A DNA stretch of 64,000 nucleotides from Chrysomallon squamiferum (taxonomy: Eukaryota > Mollusca > Gastropoda > Neomphalida > Peltospiridae): the NCBI GenBank assembly GCA_012295275.1, contig CM022677.1, positions 22,790,490-22,854,489 of the forward strand. Direction: 5' to 3'. The position numbers were made by a program, and so were the translations under genes. Every line of letters begins with the position of its first letter. Within the stretch, counting starts at the first letter, position 1. Below are positions 19,363 to 31,424 of the stretch, in pieces. The notes beneath the pieces were generated by a model. It saw only the letters and a list, made by a program, of their open reading frames with translations, made no database searches and had not been told where the DNA came from.

Positions 19363-19790
19363 GTCAAAAAACATGTGAATGTTATGAAAACACGTAAATG
19401 TTACGAAAACATGTCAATGTTATGAAAACACGTGAATCTTATGAAACCATTTAAATGTTATGAAAACACGTGAACGTTATGAAATCACGTGAATGTTATG
19501 AAAACATGTGAACGTTATGAAATCACGTGAATGTTATGAAAACACATGAACGTTATGAAAATATGTGAATCTTATGAAAATATTTTAAAAACAACGTGTT
19601 AATGTTAAAACACACGTGAATGTTATGAAATCACGTGAAAATTATGAAAACACATGAAAATAAGAAAACCATTTAAATGAAAACATGAATGTTATGAAAT
19701 CACGTGAACGTTAAGAAAACATGTGAACATTATGAAAACATGTGAATGTTATGAAAACACGTGAATGTTAAGAAAACTAGTGTGTAACAT
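19363..19790. repeat. About 20-bp minisatellite carrying CACGTG palindromes
   Basis: Units resemble CACGTGAATGTTATGAAAA. Variants alternate CACGTG, CATGTG and CACATG. A shorter array is in copy 2 at 27018-27215. Confidence 0.85.
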
Positions 19791-20104
19791 AAAAACACAT
19801 CTATTCTGTCCGGAAATCACATGTATGCTATTATAACATGTATATTACCACGGAAACGCGTGCATGCTATTGTTGATACAACGACTTTATTTTCATACAC
19901 TGTACAGAGAAAAAATATAATAAAGATTTATAGAGCAAAATAAAAATGCGTGAAAATTTAACAAGGAAGACAAGCACTTGTTATTAACAAACATATATAT
20001 TTTTTTTTTTTTTTTTTTTGAAATATTTTGGCTTTATTAAATACATTTTTATGTGAAAGTATTTTTTGAAGTCTGCTGAATGTAGTCAGTATATATACAA
20101 AGAC

Positions 20105-20300
20105 TGAAATGTAAGTGTACAAAGTGTTTAAAACTAAATGTAAGTGTACAAAGCGTTTAAAACTAAATGTAAGTGTACAAAGCGTTTAAAACTAAATGTA
20201 AGTGTAAAAAGCGTTTAAAACTAAATGTAAGTGTACAAAGTGTTTAAAACTAAATGTAAGTGTACAATGTGTTTAAAACTAAATGTAAGTGTACAAGGTG
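20105..20300. repeat. 29-bp minisatellite, segment before the transposon
   Basis: Units read AATGTAAGTGTACAAAG followed by TGTTTAAAACTA. The array resumes at 21339 after the transposon. Confidence 0.9.
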
Positions 20301-20304
20301 TCTT

Positions 20305-21338
20305 CCCATCTGGTAGAATTCCCAGTTCGTATAATTCCCATTTCGTAGAAAAAACTCTTCTACCGCAATACCTGATTACCTCTGTATATAATGAACTTGG
20401 CCTGTACATACATCTGGTTTCTTTCTAACATTCAGAAGCGGAGCGCATTGTTCCTAAATCAATTATGTAACAGCAACATCACTACTCATTTTTTACTTTT
20501 TCATTATTATCATCATTATCTACCTCCTCCTCATTATTATCATCATAATCATATTTGCATACTTTATGCGATAAGCGATATCCATACTACAACAATACCT
20601 CAGATTAAAAATGTAATTGGTTCCAAATTTCCGATAGTTAAGTGAGGTATCGTTTACCGGGAGACTAATTTACACAGAATTAAGGTTAAGAGCAGTGGTT
20701 ACTTTCTCGCTGATGAAATTTGACGTAAAAAAGAGGTGAAATAAGGAGAAATAAAACGGCAGTTTAGACATAAATGATTTAATAGATTATAGATATTAAA
20801 TAAACAGTAAATCATTACAAATCAATTTATACAAATACATTAAGAAATAATTATATGCCGCTTATTGTGGGTTCGTTTTTGTGGGTTTTGGTTTCATTTA
20901 AGATAATGTATTTTGTTTCTAAAGTTATTGTCTTCTGTTTCTTTTTATCATCAGCATTTGCCAGTATACTGTTATTCGTTTTGAGATATTGGAAGGGTAA
21001 ATTACAAACGAGTTTAAGTCTAAATCGAAGCAGAAGAGAAAAGAGAATCAGAATATCAGATGCACGTATGACGTGTCAACTGATCAACACAGCTGAGAGA
21101 AGCTCGTGAATGAACGAAAAATTAAAGAAAACGGACTTAAAAACATGCATTGTATACATTTGTATCATTTATTTCGAACAATTAAAGATTAAATTTCTAT
21201 TTATATAATTTGTAAAGAAAAAAATCGTTATCGTTAAGCGAGATATTACTGTATTTATGCAATAATAATCGCTTTCCCAATAATCTGGAACAGTTCATTA
21301 TAATGACTTTCGACGAACTGGGAATTCTACCAGATGGG
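20305..21338. mobile_element. TIR element with perfect 26-bp inverted termini
   Basis: CCCATCTGGTAGAATTCCCA (first 20 of 26 bases) begins at 20305, and its exact reverse complement ends at 21338. The second copy of the host array (27.5-28.1 kb) has no insertion, an internal empty-site control. No transposase frame is seen, so it is non-autonomous. A clear target-site duplication was not resolved because the host sequence is repetitive. The superfamily is unknown. Confidence 0.75.
20590..21251. mobile_element. pogo/Tigger-like non-autonomous element nested in the TIR element
   Basis: The left end CAACAATACCTCA and the right end, read inverted, CAGTAATATCTCGCTTAACG are similar. Both sides are flanked by TA (20588-20589 and 21252-21253), the target duplication of the Tc1-mariner-pogo group. 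The ends resemble pogo/Tigger termini. The interior has one 84-codon frame (20855-21109) with no transposase motif. Confidence 0.55.
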
Positions 21339-21872
21339 AGTACAAAGTGTTACAAACTAAATGTAAGTGTACAAAGTGTTTAAACTAAATGTAAGTGTAC
21401 AAAGTGTTTAAAACTAAATGTAAGTGTACAAAGTGTAAAACTAAGTGTAAGTGTACAAAGTGTTTAAAACTAAATGTAAGTGTACAAAGTGTTTAAAACT
21501 AATTGTAAGTGTACAAAGTGTTTAAAACTAAATGTAAGTGTACAAAGTGTTACAAACTAAATGTAAGTGTACAAAATGTTTAAACTAAGTGTAAGTGTAC
21601 AAAGTGTTTAAACCTAAATGTAAGTGTACAAAGTGTTTAAAACTGAATATAGACATAAGATATACAGCGACTGAAATGTAAGTGTACAAAGTGTTTAAAA
21701 CTAAATGTAAGTGTACAAAGTGTTTAAACTAAATGTAAGTGTACAAAGTGTTTAAAACTAAATGTAAGTGTACAAAGTGTTTAAAACTAAATGTAAGTGT
21801 ACAAAGTGTTTAAAACTAAATGTAAGTGTACAAAGTGTTTAAAACTAAATGTCAGTGTACAAAGTGTTTAAT
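21339..21872. repeat. 29-bp minisatellite, segment after the transposon
   Basis: About 17 units of the AATGTAAGTGTACAAAG type, interrupted once near 21650-21680 by an ATATAGACATAAGATATACAG spacer. The same spacer appears in copy 2. Confidence 0.9.
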
Positions 21873-22907
21873 ATGTCAAGTATGTATGTGTGAATTGCTT
21901 TATGTTTTTATTACCCATTGACAAACTTAAACTTTATTTATTTTCCTCTCACGCGATCAAGTTCACTTTGTTTAAACGCGTGGATGTTTTCTTAGCAAGG
22001 AAAAATCCGAGATGTTAAAATTAGAGGATGAACATTTTTATACAACATAATTAGAATAATTATTATCTCACTGATTTCGTAGTAATTTGTTGACAGTATA
22101 TTTTTATTGGAATATTTAAAATATTAAATACAAAAGAAGAAAGAAACATATCTCCACGCCAGGAGCGGAAACCCCCAAAAATAAAAAAAAAATAAAAATA
22201 AAAATAAAAATAAAAAATAAAATAAAATAAAAATAAAAATAAAAAATACAATAAAAAGACAGCAGATGACGCAATACACTGCAAGCTGAAGACTTGATTT
22301 TTTAAAACAGTAGCAGGAACAAAATAAAACGTCGAGAATTAAAGATAAATTAAAAACCAAACAAACAAAAGACCTGGTTTGTTTGTGTATATTTGCTTCT
22401 GTTGTATTTGTGTATATTTACTTCTATTGTGTTTGACGAATGTGCCTTCTTGTCAGTTACGTGTTTTATTTGTGCAGTGTAAGTCAGATGTCTTTCAGTT
22501 ATGATTACAGAGTAAAGACATTTCAGTTAAATTATTTCTTTATATGTGCTAGGGTGTGGGTGTTTGTACTTGTGAATGTTTTTGTGTGTTTGCTTGTTTG
22601 TTCATGTGTTGCAGCATTGGATAACTAGTCGAATGTCCTGCAATGTAGTTTTGAGACAGCCTGTAAATGAACTCCAGTGATCAATCGTTTCTTCACAGTA
22701 AATAGTTTTGAGTTACAACCTGTAAATGAACTCCAGTGCATCAACTGATTAATTGTTTCTTCACAATATGTAGTTTTCAAATATCTATTTTTTCCTGTCT
22801 GAACATGTTTTTGCTTAAATCAGTCAATAAAACATGTTATTTGTGTTTTTGTGTCACCTGTCAAAACCTTAAATAACGAAAATATGCTGAAACTACGCAC
22901 ATATCTT

Positions 22908-24310
22908 CATTCATCTAACGTGGTTTAACTTATTTTAAATACTACACTTGTTTGATTCATCTAACGTGGTTTAACTTATTTTAAATACTACACTTGTTTG
23001 ATTCATCTAACGTGGTTTAACTTATTTTAAATACTACACTTGTTTGATTCATCTAACGTGGTTTAACTTATTTTAAATACTACACTTTTTTCATTCATCT
23101 AACGTGGTTTAACTTATTTTAAATACTACACTTGTTTGATTCATCTAACGTGGTTTAACTTATTTTAAATACTACACTTGTTTGATTCATCTAACGTGGT
23201 TTAACTTATTTTAAATACTACACTTGTTTGATTCATCTAACGTGGTTTAACTTATTTTAAATACTACACTTGTTTGATTCATCTAACGTGGTTTAACTTA
23301 TTTTAAATACTACACTTGTTTGATTCATCTAACGTGGTTTAACTTATTTTAAATACTACACTTGTTTGATTCATCTAACGTGGTTTAACTTATTTTAAAT
23401 ACTACACTTGTTTGATTCATCTAACGTGGTTTAACTTATTTTAAATACTACACTTGTTTGATTCATCTAACGTGTTTAATTCAAATCTAACTTGTTTGGT
23501 TCATCTAACGTATTTTAAATACTACACTTGTTTGATTCATCTAACGTGGTTTAACTTATTTTAAATACTACACTTCTTTTCATTCATCTAACGTGGTTTA
23601 ACTTATTTTAAATACTACACTTGTTTGATTCATCTAATGTGGTTTAACTTATTTTAAATACTACACTTGTTTGATTCATCTAACGTGGTTTAACTTATTT
23701 TAAATACTACACTTGTTTGATTCATCTAACGTGGTTTAACTTATTTTAAATACTACACTTCTTTTCATTCATCTAATGTGGTTTAACTTATTTTAAATAC
23801 TACACTTCTTTTCATTCATCTAATGTGGTTTAACTTATTTTAAATACTACACTTCTTTTCATTCATCTAATGTGGTTTAACTTATTTTAAATACTTCACT
23901 TCTTTTCATTCATCTAATGTGGTTTAACTTATTTTAAATACTACACTTGTTTGATTCATCTAACGTGGTTTAACTTATTTTAAATACTTCACTTCTTTTC
24001 ATTCATCTAATGTGGTTTAATTTATTTTAAATACTACACTTGTTTGATTCATCTAACGTGGTTTAACTTATTTTAAATATTTCACTTCTTTTCATTCATC
24101 TAACGTGGTTTAACTTATTTTAAATACTACACTTGTTTGATTCATCTAATGTGGTTTATCTTATTTTAAATACTTCACTTCTTTTCATTCATCTAACGTG
24201 GTTTAACTTATTTTATATACAACACTTCTTTTCATTCATCTAATGTGGTTTAACTTATTTTATATACAACACTTCTTTTCATTCATCTAATGTGGTTTAT
24301 CTTATTTTAT
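22908..24310. repeat. 46-bp minisatellite, about 30 copies
   Basis: Each unit reads TTCATCTAACGTGGTTTAAC followed by TTATTTTAAATACTACACTT and a variable 6-8-base end. The left half is almost uniform, ending GTTTGA; the right half mixes this with a CTTTTCA end and an AATGTGG variant. Confidence 0.95.
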
Positions 24311-24925
24311 ATTTGTTGCTACATATGTATTCGTGTCTTTGTGTTTGCGTTTGTGTTTTTGCATGTTTATATCTGTTTATTTGTTTGCGTTTGCGCATGT
24401 ATGTATATTTGCTTGAATGGTTTTTTGTATTTGCATGTATATGTTTCTATATATACGTGTGTGTGTGTGCGTGTGAGAATGCGCGCGCTCCTGTAAGATT
24501 GCTTGAATTTGTGTATATATGCGTATATGTTTCTGTGTATATGTATTTGTATTTGCGTGTGTGTGTATCTTTGTTTGAATGTGCTTGTATTTGTGTGATT
24601 GTGTATTTATTTTTGTATGTGTATGTAAAAGCTAGCGCGTATGTGTATGTAAAAGCTAGCGTATGTGTATGTGCATATGTTTTTGTATGTGTGTGGTGTT
24701 TGTGTGTGTGTATGTGTGTGTGTATGTGTGTGGTGTTTGTGTGTGTGTATGTGTATGTGTGTGGTGTTTGTGTGTGTGTTTGTGTATGTGTATGTGTGTG
24801 GTGTTTGTGTGTGTGTATGTGTATGTGTGTGGTGTTTGTGTGTGTGTATGTGTATGTGTGTGTGTGTTTGTGTGTGTGTATGTGTATGTGTGTGTTTGTG
24901 TGTGTGTGTATGTGTGTTTGAGAAA
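24310..24925. repeat. TG-rich compound microsatellite
   Basis: Irregular TGTATGTG tracts turn into ordered TGTGTGGTGTTTGTGTGTG units. They are open in several frames on both strands (up to 209 codons), but only as C/V/Y or T/H low-complexity peptides. Confidence 0.9.
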
Positions 24926-25189
24926 TGAAGAAATGTCTTTTGTTTTGTTAAAGTCATTCACCTGGGTCAGGATGACCGCGGTCCAGTGATTTCACGTGAT
25001 TAATTAATCTTTTCAGTTCTCTTTAAACTAATCAATTCTCCTTCATCTCGTGTCCATTGTTTGCGATCACCATGGAAACGACAACAACATCAACTATGTC
25101 TACGGAGAAATTATTGTTTTCTGGATCAGTGAACATAAAAAATCGGTAACAAGATCAATGCTGGAAACAAGAAAACAATAAAACGGGAA

Positions 25190-25600
25190 CAGTATCTACT
25201 ACTACCACATCAACAACTATTACCACCTCTACTATCACTACTACTATCACTACTACTACTACTACTACTACCCCTATTACTACTACTACTATTGCTATAA
25301 CTTCTACTACTACTATTACTACTACTGCTATTACAACTATTACAAGTATTACTACTACCCATGCTACTACTACAACCCTTTCTACTACTACTACTTGTAC
25401 TATAACTACTACTACTATACCACTATAATTAATAATGCTACTACTATCACTATTACTACTACGACTATCACTACTACTACTACTGCGACTATTACTACTA
25501 CTGCTAGCACTACTAATATTATAACTACTATTATTACAATTACTATTAGTGTTACTGCTACTACTGCTCATATTAAGAATACTAATTCTATGACTATGTC
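25190..25600. repeat. (ACT)n trinucleotide tract
   Basis: Imperfect ACT/ATT units; the minus-strand 138-codon frame is Ser- and Val-rich low complexity. Confidence 0.9.
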
Positions 25601-25699
25601 AAATACTATTGTTATGGTTGTATGTAAAAGTCAGATTGTCTTGCAAATTCTAATCTTCTTTTTTCATTGTTTGAAATTGCCAGAGAAATTTGCTTAATC

Positions 25700-26475
25700 T
25701 ATTTACATTTATTTACATTTGAATAACTGGACTATTGTAAATTATAATATTTAACACACGATTTTTTGAAATAATTTTCCCCATCTCTGTTCAGCACATT
25801 TACATTGTTATTGAAACACATACTAGTGATAAAATGACATACTAATCTGTTTTGTCAACACTGAAGTTCACTTAGTTATCTCAAATTTATTACCTAGAAA
25901 TAAACAAGCCTATAATAAAATGTTCGTATCACGTCTACACGTAATTAAATTTTTCTTCACCACATCGGACGTTACATTAATTTGTTCATTCACTGAGTCA
26001 CGAGCTCTTGTACTGTTTAGCGTTTACCGTTACGTCGAGAATAAACGATTTAGAAAAAAAAAATAATAATAATAATCTTAAATGATTTTGTTTGCGTAAC
26101 AGGTTAGTCTTTCTCTCCGGTGTCATGTTTAACAACGCCCTGTTCCAGAATGCACCAATAAAACAGGAGAAGATTTACAGCGCTCGAATTAAGTCGAGTA
26201 AAAGCCGAGCAGATGACCGTGAGTAATAATCGTGATTGGCTCGCAGACTCACAATGGCGGATATCGATCGCTCGATCGCTCGACATATGCAGACGAAGAA
26301 CGCCATTGTTGTCATGACGATTGAAATGAGTTACATTATGAGCGTTAATTTTCGATTCTTCGTTGCAGAGTCCATCTGGCTGTGGTAAGAGAAACACTTG
26401 GAATTGCGTGAACGAAATATGTGTGGAAGCCATTACTGCAGCGTTCAGACAGTGCGGTGAGTTACTGTAATTGTA

Positions 26476-26506
<31 letters not shown>

Positions 26507-26878
26507 GTAGTATTATTATTATTATTATTATCGACGTTGTTGTTGTTGTTGTTACTACGTACTCAAAAGTGATTTCAGTTTATGCAGTTTTGGCTGACAC
26601 TACCTGTATTGCTTTTATTACTAATACGATTATGTCGCACTGACATCATTTTCTTTAATGTATTCACCTTTACTGGAAGAAACACAAAAGATAAAAATCG
26701 TAGCCTCGTGTATCTGGACTTACTTTCATTAATCTAATTTATAATTCATAAAACCGTTCATCGATTTGCACAAGCAGCGTTTTGACTGAAGTCTGCAGAC
26801 TGACATTTTAACTTTGTGTTTAGCTTCACCTGAAAATGTTTTTAATTAGATTACACTGGGATCAACAGCGAGGTTAAC
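25700..26878. other. Intergenic stretch with one GC-raised open region
   Basis: A 110-codon minus-strand frame (26104-26433) lies in CpG-rich sequence, with CAATGGCG and CGCCATTG forming a short inverted pair (26253-26318). On the plus strand an ATG at 26127 and the donor-like GTGAGT near 26219 could mark an exon, but the following acceptor at 26364 is out of phase. No family recognised. An ATT run lies at 26474-26531. Confidence 0.5.
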
Positions 26879-26879
26879 A

Positions 26880-26990
26880 AATGTGTAGCTGTAGATGTGA
26901 AGACGTTGTGTAGCTGTAGATGTGAAAATGTTGTGTAGTTGTAGATGTGAAAATGTTGTGTAGTTGTACATGTGAAAATGTTTGGCTGCT
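26880..26990. repeat. 26-bp minisatellite flanking block copy 2, left side
   Basis: Units of the type TTGTGTAGTTGTAGATGTGA followed by AAATG. The same units resume at 28680 on the other side of the duplicated block. Confidence 0.8.
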
Positions 26991-27012
26991 GTTTATTAAA
27001 CACGTGTATGCA

Positions 27013-28667
27013 GTCAAAAAACATGTGAATGTTATGAAAACACGTAAATTTATGAAAACATGTCAGTGTTATGAAAACACGTGAATCTTATGAAAACATT
27101 TAGATGTTATGAAAACACGTGAACATTATGAAATCACGTGAATGTTATGAAGACGTGAACATTATGAAAACACGTGAATGTTAAGAAAACACGCGAATGT
27201 TAAGAAAACAAGTGTGTAACATAAAAACACATCTATGCTGTCCGGAAATCACATGTATGCTATTATAACATGTATATTACCACGGAAACGCGTGCATGCT
27301 ATTGCTGATACAACGACTTTATTCTCATACACTGTACACAGAAAAAATATAATAAAGATTTATAGAACAAAATTAAAATGCGTGAAAATTTAACAAGGAA
27401 GATAAGCAGTTGTTATTAACAAACATAATTTTTTTTTTTTTTTTTTTTTTTTTTAAATAAATATTTTGGCTTTATTAAATACATTTTTATGTGAAAGTAT
27501 TTTTGGAAGTCTGGTGAATGTAGTCAGTATATATACAAAGACTGAAATGTAAGTGTACAAAGTGTTTAAAACTAAATGTAAGTGTACAATGTGTTTAAAA
27601 CTAAATGTAAGTGTACAAAGTGTTTAAAACTAAATGTAAGTGTACAAAGTGTTTAAAACTAAATGTAAGTGTACAAAGTGTTTAAAACTAAATGTAAGTG
27701 TACAAAGTGTTTAAAACTAAATGTAAGTGTACAAAGTGTTTAAAACTAAATGTAAGTGTACAAAGTGTTTAAAACTAAATGTAAGTGTACAAAGTGTTTA
27801 AACCTAAATGTAAGTGTACAAAGTGTTTAAAACTGAATATAGACATAAGATATACAGCGACTGAAATGTAAGTGTACAAAGTGTTTAAAACTAAATGTAA
27901 GTGTACAAAGTGTTTAAAACTAAATGTAAGTGTACAAAGTGTTTAAAACTAAATGTAAGTGTACAATGTGTTTAAAACTAAATGTAAGTGTACAAAGTGT
28001 TTAAAACTAAATGTAAGTGTACAAAGTGTTTAAAACTAAATGTAAGTGTACAAAGTGTTTAAAACTAAATGTAAGTGTACAAAGTGTTTAAAACTGAATA
28101 CAGACATAAGATATACAGCCACTGAAATGTAAGTGTACAAAGTGTTTAAAACTAAATGTCAGTGTACAAAGTGTTTAATATGTCAAGTATGTATGTGTGA
28201 ATTGCTTTATGTTTTTATTACCCATTGACAAACTTAAACTTTATTTATTTTCCTCTCACTCGATCAAGTTCACTTTGTTTAAACGCGTGGATGTTTTCTT
28301 AGCAAGGAAAAATCCGAGATGTTAAAATTAGAGGATGAACATTTTTATACAACATAATTAGAATAATTATTATCTCACTTATTTCGTAGTAATTTGTTGA
28401 CAGTATATTTTTATTGGAATATTTAAAATATTAAATACAAAAGAAGAAAGAAACATATCTCCACGCCAGGAGCGGAAACCCAAAAAAATAAAATAAAAAT
28501 AAAAAATAAAATAAAAAGACAGCAGATGACGCAATACACTGCAAGCTGAAGACTTGATTTTTTAAAAACAGTAGCAGGAACAAAATAAAACGTCGAGAAT
28601 TAAAGATAAATTAAAAACCAAACAAACAAAAGACCTGGTTTGTTTGTGTATATTTGCTTCTGTTGTG
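27013..28667 (+). repeat. Duplicated subtelomeric block, copy 2
   Basis: This is the shorter, uninterrupted counterpart of 19363-22405, about 95% identical by eye in the unique segments (for example 27235-27540 and 28170-28660). It contains the CACGTG array (27018-27215) and the 29-bp array (27545-28170) but no transposon. Confidence 0.9.
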
Positions 28668-28674
28668 TTTGCTT

Positions 28675-28850
28675 CTGTGAAAATGTTGTGTAGTTGTAGA
28701 TGTGAAAATGTTGTGTAGTTGTAGATATGAAGATGTTGTGTAGTTGTAGATGTGAAGATGTTGTGTAGTTGTAGATGTGAAGATGTTGTGTAGCTGTAAA
28801 TGTGAAAATGTTGTGCTGTAAATGTGAAAATGTTTTGTATGCTGCTGTTT
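28675..28850. repeat. 26-bp minisatellite flanking block copy 2, right side
   Basis: About six TTGTGTAGTTGTAGATGTGA units end in a GCTGCTGTTTATTA segment, which also follows the left-hand array at 26985. Confidence 0.8.
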
Positions 28851-29140
28851 ATTATAATATACTGAACAAACTATACATTGTACTAAACCAAAGTACAATA
28901 TACTGAACAAACTATACACTGTACTAAACCAAAGTACAATATACTGAACAAACTATACATTGTACTAAACCAAAGTACAATATACTGAACAAACTATACA
29001 CTGTACTAAACGTATACTATACCAACTATACACTGTACTAAACCAAAGTACAATATACTGAATAAACTACACACCGTACTAAACCAAAGTACAATATACT
29101 GAACAAACTATACACTGTACTAAACCAAAGTACAACATAC
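28850..29140. repeat. 41-bp minisatellite, about 7 copies
   Basis: Unit core AAACCAAAGTACAATATACT plus GAACAAACTATACACTGT. Confidence 0.9.
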
Positions 29141-29149
29141 TGAACATTA

Positions 29150-29685
29150 ACGAAAGAGATATGAGAAATATTTGTTTAATGTTAAAAACATAATAATTAT
29201 TATTACAGTAAATTGTTTTTGTGAAAACTGTTTTTGTATTGGTGTGTCTTGCATACTTAAAGATTTCTGTAGCTACGTGGTCCCAAGAGAGGGAGAGGGC
29301 ATCGGGGGACAGAAATGGGTGGGGGGATAGAAATGTCAATACTGATTGTACTTTAAAATCCTAAAGGTATAAAAATAAGAAATGAATGAACGAATAAATA
29401 AATAAATAAGATATGAGACTATCAGAAAATGACATGTAAAGAAAAACGAACCTCTATAACAAATGAAAGGTAAAGTAATTTTAGAAGTAAAGCACATGAA
29501 AGGAAAATGTTCTCCTTTGTGTTCTGTGCTGCAAAGTTCAATAGGTGATACTGTGCTGCGCCCATAACTGAATATATAATGTTAAGTAATAATAATAATA
29601 AAAAAGAAATAAAAAAAAATTTAGTCACGAACTACATGTTAAAAATTTCCATACAAATAATATATATATATACAACTATTAAAAT
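29150..29685. other. Intergenic sequence
   Basis: No gene seen between the two minisatellite clusters; a short AAT run lies at 29587-29600. Confidence 0.7.
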
Positions 29686-29689
29686 GTTT

Positions 29690-30770
29690 ATAATTGTACA
29701 GTATAACAACTATACTGTTTAAATCTGTATAGTGTAACTATTTAATAGTTCAGAATTGTACACTATAACTAATCTAGTGTTTAATACTGTACAGTATAAC
29801 TAATCTAGTGTTCAATATTGTATAGTATAAGTAATCTAGTGTTCAGAATTGTACAGTATAACTAATCTAGTGTTTAATACTGTATAGTATAACTAATCTA
29901 GTGTTTAATATTGTATAGTATAAGTAATCTAGTGTTTAATACTGTACAGTATAACTAATCTAGTGTTTAATACTGTACAGTATAACTAATCTAGTGTTTA
30001 AAACTAATCTAGTGTTCAATATTGTATAGTATAACTAATCTAGTGTTCATTATAGTATAACTAATCTAGTGTTCACAGTATAAGTGTTCAATTTGTATAG
30101 TATAAGTAATCTAGTGTTTAAAACTGTACAGTATAAGTAATCTAGTGTTCAATATTGTATAGTATAACTAATCTAGTGTTCAATATTGTATAGTATAAGT
30201 AATCTAGTGTTTAAAACTGTACAGTATAACTAATCTAGTGTTTAAAACTAATCTAGTGTTTAAAACAGTACAAAAATTATTCTAAAGTTCACAGTATAAC
30301 AATTTAAGTGTTTAAACTGTACAGTATAACTATTCTTGTGTTTGAAACCGTACAGGAAAATTATTCTAGTGTTTAAAACTGTACAATATAACTATTCTAG
30401 TGTTTAAAACTTTACAGGTGTAACTAATGTAGTGTTTCAAACTGTACAATATATATATATATTCTAGTGTTTAAAACTGTGCAGTACAACTATTTAAGTG
30501 TTTAAAATTGTACAGTATAACTGTTTAAATCTGAGCAGTATAACTATTGTAGTTTTTAAAACTGTACTGTATAACTATTTAAGTGTTTGAAACTGTACAC
30601 TATAACTAGTTAGTGTTTATTACTGTACAGTATAAGTATTCTAGTGTTTAAAACTGTACAGTATAACTATTCTAAAACTGTACACATATAACTATTTAAA
30701 ATTTTAATATTGTACAGTATAATTATTTTGGTGTTAATATTCTACCATATAACTATTTATGTGTCTAAAA
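29690..30770. repeat. About 30-bp degenerate minisatellite
   Basis: Units contain GTACAGTATAACTAATCTAG followed by TGTTTAA. Similarity declines to the right of about 30280. Confidence 0.85.
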
Positions 30771-30774
30771 CTGT

Positions 30775-31130
30775 GTTTGTATTAAGCTATTTCATCATGT
30801 TGTGGTTGTATTAAGCTGTTTCGTCATGTTGTGGTTGTATTAAGCTGTTTCATCATGTTGTGGTTGTATTAAGCTGTTTCATCATGTTGTGGTTGTATTA
30901 AGCTGTTTCATCATGTTGTGGTTGTATTAAGCTGTTTCATCATCTTGTTGTTGTATTAAGCTATTTCGTCATGTTGTGGTTGTATTAAGCTGTTTCGTCA
31001 TGTTGTGGTTGTATTAAGCTGTTTCATCATGTTGTGGTTGTATTAAGCTGTTTCATCATGTTGTGGTTGTATTAAGCTGTTTCATCATGTTGTGGTTGTA
31101 TTAAGCTGTTTGATCTTGTTGTGGTTGTAT
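30775..31130. repeat. 29-bp minisatellite, about 12 copies
   Basis: Units read TTGTATTAAGCTGTTTCATC followed by ATGTTGTGG, with rare base changes. Confidence 0.95.
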
Positions 31131-31424
31131 TTTGTTTGAAAGTTCCTGTGTCACGTTATCAATATTTAAACAGAAATTTCTTTGGTAAATCACTTTCCTT
31201 TGAAGCGACGTTGAAATAGTCGATTTTAATCTGTTTTTGTTATTTCATTGTGTTCTCCATCTTTTCATTATTACCATTTATTTTTTCACTTCGTCTTCAT
31301 TAATATTAATGTAGGTATTGTTATTGTCCTTGTTGCCATTGTTGTTGCTGTTGTTGCTGTTATTATTATTATTGTTGTTGTTATTGCTGTTATTGTTGCT
31401 ATTATCATCATCATGCTTTTCATC

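Larger units (their letters stand above)
19363..22405 (+). repeat. Duplicated subtelomeric block, copy 1
   Basis: This block matches 27013-28667 in the same order: a roughly 20-bp CACGTG minisatellite, a unique-looking segment (19800-20100), a 29-bp minisatellite and a unique tail (21880-22405). Copy 1 is longer because it carries a 1.03-kb transposon at 20305-21338 and a different number of repeat units. Confidence 0.9.

Noticed and set aside
22908-24310. CRISPR-like array
   Set aside because: Repeats are contiguous without unique spacers, in a eukaryotic genome; it is a minisatellite.
24292-24921. 209-codon plus-strand ORF and overlapping minus-strand ORFs
   Set aside because: Pure translation of TG/CA-type repeats (V, C, Y or T, H only) with every frame open; no coding signal.
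25155-25571. 138-codon minus-strand ORF
   Set aside because: Ser/Val low-complexity product of the ACT trinucleotide tract.
26104-26433. 110-codon minus-strand ORF
   Set aside because: Reasonable length and GC, but no motif, no splice or poly(A) context and competing exon-like signals on the other strand; kept only as an intergenic note.
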